From: NIOZ-UU13 sp032250555
Lineage (GTDB): Bacteria > Planctomycetota > Phycisphaerae > Sedimentisphaerales > Anaerobacaceae
DNA: 6,229 bases
Direction of reading: 5' to 3'
Assembly (NCBI GenBank): GCA_032250555.1
Contig: JAVVFI010000333.1
Span: 1-6,229 of the forward strand
Shown here: piece after piece, positions 1 to 4,227 of the stretch
How positions within the stretch are numbered: the stretch's first letter is position 1
How the letters are laid out: every line of letters begins with the position of its first letter
Position numbers and translations under genes: made by a program
The notes under the pieces: model-generated
Databases searched by the model: none
Told to the model about the DNA's origin: nothing
The model's input: only the letters and a program-made list of their open reading frames with translations

Positions 1-111
1 GTGGTGCAGGACGCGGTAGAGGCCAAGGCCGAGGATACGCTCGTAACTTTGCACGGGGGAATCAAGGAGGATGCCGCTGAGAATAATACGTACATCGATA
101 TTAGTTTTTAG
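1..111 (+). CDS. C-terminal end of a plus-strand gene, possibly exonuclease VII large subunit
   Basis: Frame 1 is open from the window edge to a TAG at 109-111 and gives 36 residues ending in YIDISF. The codons show a strong purine-first pattern (GTG, GAC, GCG, GAG, GCC), which supports this strand and frame although the minus-strand frames are also open here. The segment VVQDAVEAKAEDTLVTLHGG resembles the extreme C-terminus of XseA, where a pattern like V-V-x-x-x-x-x-V-x-x-G-D-x-L-x-T-x-L-x-x-G-x-I is common. If so, the protein would be the large subunit of exonuclease VII, a cytoplasmic single-strand-specific nuclease. The match rests on about 25 residues, the usual Gly before Asp is Glu here, and no xseB follows, so the identity is only a suggestion. 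The coding call is firmer than the name. A hairpin starts 5 nt after the stop. Confidence 0.55.
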   Translation: MVQDAVEAKAEDTLVTLHGGIKEDAAENNTYIDISF

Positions 112-116
112 ACACT

Positions 117-150
117 TTGCAGCAAGATGGGATTACCTATCTTGCTGCAA
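117..150 (+). terminator. 12-bp perfect hairpin between convergent genes, probable terminator
   Basis: TTGCAGCAAGAT at 117-128 is the exact reverse complement of ATCTTGCTGCAA at 139-150, leaving a 10-nt loop. The stem begins 5 nt after the stop of the upstream gene and lies 88 bp beyond the cutC stop on the other strand, so it could end transcripts from both sides. Neither strand has a T-run directly after the stem, so it is not a textbook intrinsic terminator. It could instead be a U-tract-less terminator or an mRNA 3'-end stabiliser. Confidence 0.5.
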
Positions 151-238
151 GCTGTATTAGCAGGATTTCGTATCTCCTCCGGTAAGTTTGGGGCAGACGG
201 GGCAGGCTCCACATGCCTTTTCAAATGATTATTGGGGA

Positions 239-1012
239 TTAGAGATTTAGTAAGTCGGAAATTGATTGAATGGTGGTGCTGTCGATGAGGTTGTATCGGT
301 CTTCCGGTGGGTGGAGGGCACCGCCGAAGGTTATTTGGGGGCGGTGGTGTGTTGATTTATCGAGCTGCTGGCCGAATGCCGAGAGGTGGACCTGATTTGT
401 TCCTGTCTGCTCTATGATTGTGCGGACGTTATGAGGCCTGATTCCTCCGCCGGGTAAGATTTCTATTCTGCCTGCGGCGCGGGTTATCAGTTTTTTGATG
501 AGTTCAGCTCCTTCGGGTACGGACCTTTGCTGGCCGCTTGTGAGGACGCGTGTGAAGCCAAGTTCTATAAGTTGATCAAGTGCTTTGAATGGGTCGGGGG
601 TGACGTCGAAGGCGCGATGAAATACAATTTGGCGGCCTTGGGCGAGTTCGATGATTTGGCGGCAACGTTCCATGTCGATAGAGCCGCCTTCGGTAAGTAT
701 TCCGAATACCAGGCCGTCAGCATTATGTTCAATGGCCAATTTAGCATCGGTCAGCATTACAGCCATTTCCGCCTGGGTATAGCAAAAGCCGCCTGCTCTG
801 GGGCGGATCATGACCATTACGGGGATGTTCAATCTTCTTTTGGTTTCGATTACTGAGCCGAGTGACGGTGTTAGACCTCCGAGGAAGAGTGAGGAATTAA
901 GTTCGATTCTATCTGCACGGCCTTTGGCGGCTTCAACGGCATCATCTACCGAACCACAACAAACTTCTATCAGTATTTTGGACGGCACTTTCAATATCTC
1001 CTTATAAGACAT
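239..1012 (-). CDS. cutC: CutC family protein (copper homeostasis protein CutC, TIM barrel)
   Basis: This 257-residue protein matches CutC over its whole length, close to the family's usual 240-250. Conserved blocks, numbered from the ATG, are IEVCCGS (15-21), DRIELNSSLFLGGLTPSLG (34-52), the barrel strand with MVMIRPRAGGFCY (66-78), FHRAFD (131-136), LTSGQ (157-161), ILPGGGI (185-191), HLSA (199-202) and the tail motif PPEDRYNLID. No signal peptide is seen, so it should be cytoplasmic. CutC was named for copper tolerance in E. coli, but that phenotype has been attributed to a small RNA (MicL) made from the cutC locus, so the biochemical role of the family is unsettled. The start is ambiguous: the ATG at 1012 has no clear Shine-Dalgarno, while an AAGGAG at 1003-998 lies 9 nt before an in-frame GTG at 988, which would give VPSKILIEVCCGS. 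It is transcribed divergently from the exported trio and convergently with the gene at the left edge. Confidence 0.93.
   Translation of the reverse strand: MSYKEILKVPSKILIEVCCGSVDDAVEAAKGRADRIELNSSLFLGGLTPSLGSVIETKRRLNIPVMVMIRPRAGGFCYTQAEMAVMLTDAKLAIEHNADGLVFGILTEGGSIDMERCRQIIELAQGRQIVFHRAFDVTPDPFKALDQLIELGFTRVLTSGQQRSVPEGAELIKKLITRAAGRIEILPGGGIRPHNVRTIIEQTGTNQVHLSAFGQQLDKSTHHRPQITFGGALHPPEDRYNLIDSTTIQSISDLLNL
998..1003 (-). promoter_or_regulatory. Strong Shine-Dalgarno AAGGAG inside the 5' end of the cutC frame
   Basis: On the minus strand AAGGAG (1003 to 998) is followed after a 9-nt spacer by GTG at 988-986, in frame with cutC. It is the best Shine-Dalgarno match before any gene here and lies downstream of the ATG at 1012. 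This favours translation starting at the GTG, which would shorten the protein by 8 residues and put the conserved first strand, ILIEVCCGS, at residue 5. Confidence 0.5.
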
Positions 1013-1119
1013 CCGGCATTTTTCGACCTATAGCGCTATCATATCAGACTTCTTAATTTTCTTCATCAATCAAATGGGTAAAATCAAGAAAACTCTTTGT
1101 GAGTTTGAGCAGGAAACAA

Positions 1120-1148
1120 TTGAAATGCGGACGTGATTTTGTTATCAT
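1120..1148 (+). promoter_or_regulatory. Sigma70-type promoter for the DUF1549-DUF1501-PPC operon
   Basis: TTGAAA at 1120-1125 and TATCAT at 1143-1148 are separated by exactly 17 bp, close to the -35 and -10 consensus with ideal spacing. Transcription would start near 1154-1156, leaving a leader of about 35-48 nt before the ATGs at 1191 and 1203. The site lies in the divergent gap with cutC and points toward the trio. It is read by eye; no transcript data support it. Confidence 0.5.
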
Positions 1149-1153
1149 AAAAG

Positions 1154-1175
1154 ATTAAGCTAATCAAAGCTTAAT
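1154..1175 (+). repeat. 7-bp inverted repeat at the predicted transcription start
   Basis: ATTAAGC at 1154-1160 and GCTTAAT at 1169-1175 are perfect inverted copies around an 8-nt AT-rich spacer. The dyad begins 5 bp after the proposed -10 box and covers the expected +1. It could be an operator that blocks initiation or a small 5' leader hairpin. The short stem and AT-rich background mean chance cannot be excluded. Confidence 0.35.
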
Positions 1176-1190
1176 TGTATTTGAAATTGG

Positions 1191-2837
1191 ATGTGTTGGT
1201 TTATGGAAAAGGCCCGAATACCGAAAATAATCTCCACAGTTGTTTTGCTTTTGCTTGTAGTGTGCGCTGCTGTTTTTGGGCGTGCGAGGCGGCGTCCTGA
1301 GCAGCGGCGACGAGCGGCTGCTGAGCCGCAGATGCAGTTCGGACAACTTGAAACCAATAATGTTTATACGGGTATAAATAATAATCTTATCGATAGCCTT
1401 GTGATGCAGACTTTACGCAGGCAGGGTATCCAGCCTGCGAATTTGTGTTCTGATGAGGTGTTTATCCGGAGAGTGTATCTGGATGTGAACGGCTCGCTTC
1501 CCGAGCCGAGGGACGTTCAAAGTTTTTTGGAGAACCGCAGTCCACATAAGCGTGCGGCACTGATTAACAAGCTGCTGAAGCGAGAGGAGTTTGCCGATTA
1601 CTGGGCACTTAAGTGGTGTGACCTGCTGCGGGTCAAAGCGGAATTTCCAATTAACCTTTGGCCGAATGCTGTGCAGGCCTATCATCGCTGGATTCATGAC
1701 TGTCTGCGTGACAACATGCCCTATGATAAGTTTGTCCGGGAGATGTTGACCTCGAGCGGCAGTAATTTTCGTGTGCCGCAGGTAAATTTTTACCGTGCGA
1801 TTCAGAGGAAGGAGCCTTCGGCTATCGCTGGAGCGGTGTCGTTGACTTTTATGGGGGTGCGTCCGGGCCAGTGGCAGGAGGACGTGCGAGCCGGAATGGA
1901 GGCGTTTTTTTCGCGAGTAGCTTATAAGGGTACGGCGGAGTGGAAGGAAGAAATTGTTTACTTAGACCCGACGGCGGCTGAGGCTTTGAAGGCGGTTTTT
2001 CCGGATGGTGTTTCTGTTAAGATTAAGCCGGGGGAGGATCCACGTGTTGTCTTTGCCGATTGGTTGATAGATGGGGGCAATCCATGGTTTGCGCGGAATA
2101 TCGTAAATCGTATCTGGTCCTGGCTTTTTGGCCGCGGGATTATCCATGAGCCGGATGATATCCGCCCTGATAATCCACCTGTCAATCCGGAGCTTCTGGC
2201 TTATCTTGAAAAGGAGTTAGTGGATTCCGACTATGACCTGCGTTATATTTACAGCCTGATTCTCAATTCCCAAACTTATCAGCAGTCCTCGATTCCGCGC
2301 AGCAGCCATCCTGATGCTGAGGCAATGTTTGCTTGTTATCCGGTGCGCCGGCTGGAGGCGGAAGTCTTAGTTGATGCGCTGGGCTGGATTTCAGGAACTC
2401 AAGAAAGCTATTCGAGCCCGATTCCGGAACCTTTTACTTTTATTCCGGAAGAGAATCGAACAATCGAGCTGGCGGACGGGAGTATCAGCAGCCAGTTTCT
2501 CGAAATGTTCGGGCGTCCGTCCCGCGATACCGGGATGGAATCCGAACGGGACAATCAGCCTTCTGATGCGCAGAGGCTACACCTGCTGAATTCGAGCCAT
2601 GTTCAAACCAAGATCGAACGCAGCAAGCGGCTGAATGGATTAATCAAGGCTTCGAAGGGAAAGCGTGAGGTGCTGATAGGCATGATCTATCTGAATATTC
2701 TGTCACGTTATCCGATGCAGAAAGAATTAGCGGCCGCTGAAAAATATTTTGAAACCAAGGGAATAGGCACACGGTTGGGCGCTAATGATCTGGCCTGGGC
2801 GTTAATAAACAGCAAAGAATTTCTATACCGGCATTGA
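1191..2837 (+). CDS. Exported or membrane-anchored DUF1549/DUF1553 (PSCyt2-PSD1) protein, haem-less form
   Basis: This 548-residue protein belongs to the planctomycete family carrying DUF1549 (about residues 64-247, starting with IDSLV and including FIRRVYLDVNGSLP and SLTFMGVR) and DUF1553 (about 280-545, with NPWFARNIVNRIWSWLFGRG, the block PPVNPELLAYL, LILNSQTYQQSS, RRLEAEVLVDAL and ILSRYP). The molecular function of the family is unknown. Residues 13-30 are a hydrophobic signal or anchor segment with no valid lipobox (LVVC), followed by an Arg-rich stretch (31-41). It is shorter than many relatives: the N-terminal PSCyt1 domain is absent, and the CxxCH motif normally found after FxGxR in DUF1549 is missing (GVRPGQWQEDVRAGM at 222-236), so it should not bind haem c. 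The start may be 1191 or the in-frame ATG at 1203, whose product MEKARIPK gives a classic basic n-region; neither has a clear ribosome site. It is the first gene of the likely operon. Confidence 0.9.
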   Translation: MCWFMEKARIPKIISTVVLLLLVVCAAVFGRARRRPEQRRRAAAEPQMQFGQLETNNVYTGINNNLIDSLVMQTLRRQGIQPANLCSDEVFIRRVYLDVNGSLPEPRDVQSFLENRSPHKRAALINKLLKREEFADYWALKWCDLLRVKAEFPINLWPNAVQAYHRWIHDCLRDNMPYDKFVREMLTSSGSNFRVPQVNFYRAIQRKEPSAIAGAVSLTFMGVRPGQWQEDVRAGMEAFFSRVAYKGTAEWKEEIVYLDPTAAEALKAVFPDGVSVKIKPGEDPRVVFADWLIDGGNPWFARNIVNRIWSWLFGRGIIHEPDDIRPDNPPVNPELLAYLEKELVDSDYDLRYIYSLILNSQTYQQSSIPRSSHPDAEAMFACYPVRRLEAEVLVDALGWISGTQESYSSPIPEPFTFIPEENRTIELADGSISSQFLEMFGRPSRDTGMESERDNQPSDAQRLHLLNSSHVQTKIERSKRLNGLIKASKGKREVLIGMIYLNILSRYPMQKELAAAEKYFETKGIGTRLGANDLAWALINSKEFLYRH

Positions 2838-2852
2838 GCCGGTCGGATGCCG
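2827..2852 (+). promoter_or_regulatory. Two mutually exclusive hairpins at the DUF1549-DUF1501 junction
   Basis: ACCGGC (2827-2832) can pair with GCCGGT (2838-2843) around a 5-nt loop that contains the first gene's stop codon. Alternatively CGGCAT (2829-2834) can pair with ATGCCG (2847-2852), which includes the upstream in-frame ATG of the next gene. The two 6-bp stems share 2829-2832 and cannot form together. No T-run follows directly, so this is not an obvious terminator. It may tune coupling or RNA stability between the two genes, or be chance. Confidence 0.3.
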
Positions 2853-2878
2853 CTGTTTTGGACATCTGATGAAAAGTC

Positions 2879-2882
2879 AGGA
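2879..2882 (+). promoter_or_regulatory. Shine-Dalgarno supporting the DUF1501 start at 2892
   Basis: AGGA at 2879-2882 lies 9 nt before the ATG at 2892. The in-frame ATG at 2847 has no comparable motif, and starting there would add 15 residues ahead of a normal Tat n-region. Together these favour 2892. Confidence 0.5.
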
Positions 2883-2891
2883 AATGATAAT

Positions 2892-4214
2892 ATGGAAAAG
2901 CAAAAAATTACAGATCACATTAGCCGGCGCGAAGCGCTGAGAAGGGGGCTTGTGGGAGCGGCGGGGCTGGCACTGACCGGCTCTTTGAGCCGACCTGCGA
3001 GGTCTTCGGCTTTGCGTCCTAAGGCCAAGAGTGTTATCCAGATATGGATGTGGGGCGGGCCATGCCATATAGACACGTTTGATCCGAAGCCGGGTGCAGG
3101 TAACGATTATTGCGGACCTTATAAGAATCCGATTTCCACGAACGCAGATGGTATTCAAATATGCGAAATGCTGCCGCTGCTGGCAAAGCAGGCTGACAAG
3201 TATTCCATTATCCGCAGCATGACACATGGCAATAACGGGCATGAAACGGCTTCTTATATAGTTCAGACAGGGCGTCAACCCGGGCGGCTGGTTTATCCCT
3301 GTGTGGGCGCGGTCGTGTCACGGTTTAAGGGAAAAGAAAATGGTTATAAGGGTCTTGTTCCACCGTATGTAGTTTTGACTCAGCCTCAGGGGCGTTTTTC
3401 CGAGGCGGGATTTCTTGGGCCGCTATATAAACCATTTGCGACCGGCGGCGATCCTAATAGATCCGTCTTCGAGGTTGAGGGGATTGTTGCACGAGGTATT
3501 TCAGATGACCGCCAGCGCAAACGGCGTCAATTGCTGCATGAGCTGGATACGCTCGGGGAGGCCATACCGCAAAATCCGAACTTTAAAAAGCTCGATCAAT
3601 GTGAGAAAAATGCTTATGACGTTATGTTCGGTGACGGGCGGAAGCTGTTCGATTTATCAACGGAGAATGATGAAGTTCGAGATAAGTACGGGCGGAACAC
3701 ATTCGGCCAGTCCTGCCTGATGGCTCGCCGGCTGGTCGAACATGGTGTGCCATATATTGCTATCAACTACAAGGGGTGGGACACGCACAAACAGCATTTT
3801 CAAGCTATGGGCCGCAAGCTGCCGGAAATGGACGCCGGTATGGCAACGCTGCTGGAGGATTTATCCGAACGCGGATTGCTCGATAGTACGATTATCTGGT
3901 GGAGCGGTGAGTTTGGACGGGGTCCGAAAATCCAGTGGGGCTCGCCCTGGAACGGGGGGCGATCGCATTACGGTAAATGCTTCAGCGCTTTGGTTGCCGG
4001 CGGCGGATTTAAAGGAGGCCATGTTGTTGGAGCCTCGGATGATAAGGGCATGGAAGTGGCTGACCGTCCCGTTTATCCGGAGGACCTGCTGGGCAGTATG
4101 TATGAGCTGCTCGGTATCGACCCGGATGGCCCACTACCGAATCCGCGCGGTTGGGATTTAAAGGTTATGCCTTCAACGGAGGAAAGCGGTGGACGGCTTA
4201 GAGAGATTGTGTAA
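2892..4214 (+). CDS. Tat-exported DUF1501 protein (alkaline phosphatase-like fold)
   Basis: The 440-residue product from ATG 2892 starts with a twin-arginine signal: HISRREALRRG (Arg12-Arg13) followed by the weakly hydrophobic run LVGAAGLALTG. It should therefore be exported folded, probably with bound metal. The rest is DUF1501 at full family length: WMWGGPCHIDTFDPKP (52-67), THGNNGHETASY (111-122), a long middle section, YKGWDTHKQHF (293-303), WWSGEFGRGPK (336-346), GGRSHYGKCFSALVAGGGFKGG (355-376) and a C-terminal block VADRPVYPEDLLGSMYELLGID (389-410). DUF1501 belongs to the alkaline phosphatase/sulfatase-like superfamily, so Asp and His residues in these motifs are candidate metal ligands; no substrate is known. 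The motif often read as GRDH in the family is GRSH here (Ser358). A longer form starting at 2847 is possible but lacks a ribosome site. It follows the DUF1549 gene by 54 bp and precedes the PPC gene by 13 bp, fitting one operon. Confidence 0.92.
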   Translation: MEKQKITDHISRREALRRGLVGAAGLALTGSLSRPARSSALRPKAKSVIQIWMWGGPCHIDTFDPKPGAGNDYCGPYKNPISTNADGIQICEMLPLLAKQADKYSIIRSMTHGNNGHETASYIVQTGRQPGRLVYPCVGAVVSRFKGKENGYKGLVPPYVVLTQPQGRFSEAGFLGPLYKPFATGGDPNRSVFEVEGIVARGISDDRQRKRRQLLHELDTLGEAIPQNPNFKKLDQCEKNAYDVMFGDGRKLFDLSTENDEVRDKYGRNTFGQSCLMARRLVEHGVPYIAINYKGWDTHKQHFQAMGRKLPEMDAGMATLLEDLSERGLLDSTIIWWSGEFGRGPKIQWGSPWNGGRSHYGKCFSALVAGGGFKGGHVVGASDDKGMEVADRPVYPEDLLGSMYELLGIDPDGPLPNPRGWDLKVMPSTEESGGRLREIV

Positions 4215-4227
4215 ACGCAAGAGTAAA

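Noticed and set aside
1..111. Minus-strand open frames over the left-edge partial gene
   Set aside because: The plus frame has a much stronger purine-first codon pattern and ends just before a hairpin; the minus frames lack a supported start or a recognisable motif.
527..856. 109-codon plus-strand frame opposite cutC
   Set aside because: It is entirely antisense to a well-conserved CutC protein and shows no recognisable motif.
1074..1136. 20-codon plus-strand frame MGKIKKTLCEFEQETIEMRT in the divergent gap
   Set aside because: It has no Shine-Dalgarno, overlaps the -35 region of the proposed promoter and has no recognised homologue; most likely chance.
1260..1275. Lipobox in the DUF1549 protein (LVVC)
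   Set aside because: Val sits directly before Cys where Gly, Ala or Ser is needed; the same holds for LAVC in the PPC protein, so neither is called a lipoprotein.
2877..3278. 133-codon minus-strand frame over the start of DUF1501
   Set aside because: It is antisense to the Tat signal and the conserved WMWGGPCHIDTFD region, and no ribosome site or family match is seen.
3742..4161. 139-codon plus-strand frame inside the DUF1501 gene
   Set aside because: It overlaps the conserved DUF1501 motifs in another frame, and its composition (many Arg, Trp, Cys) is typical of a shadow frame.
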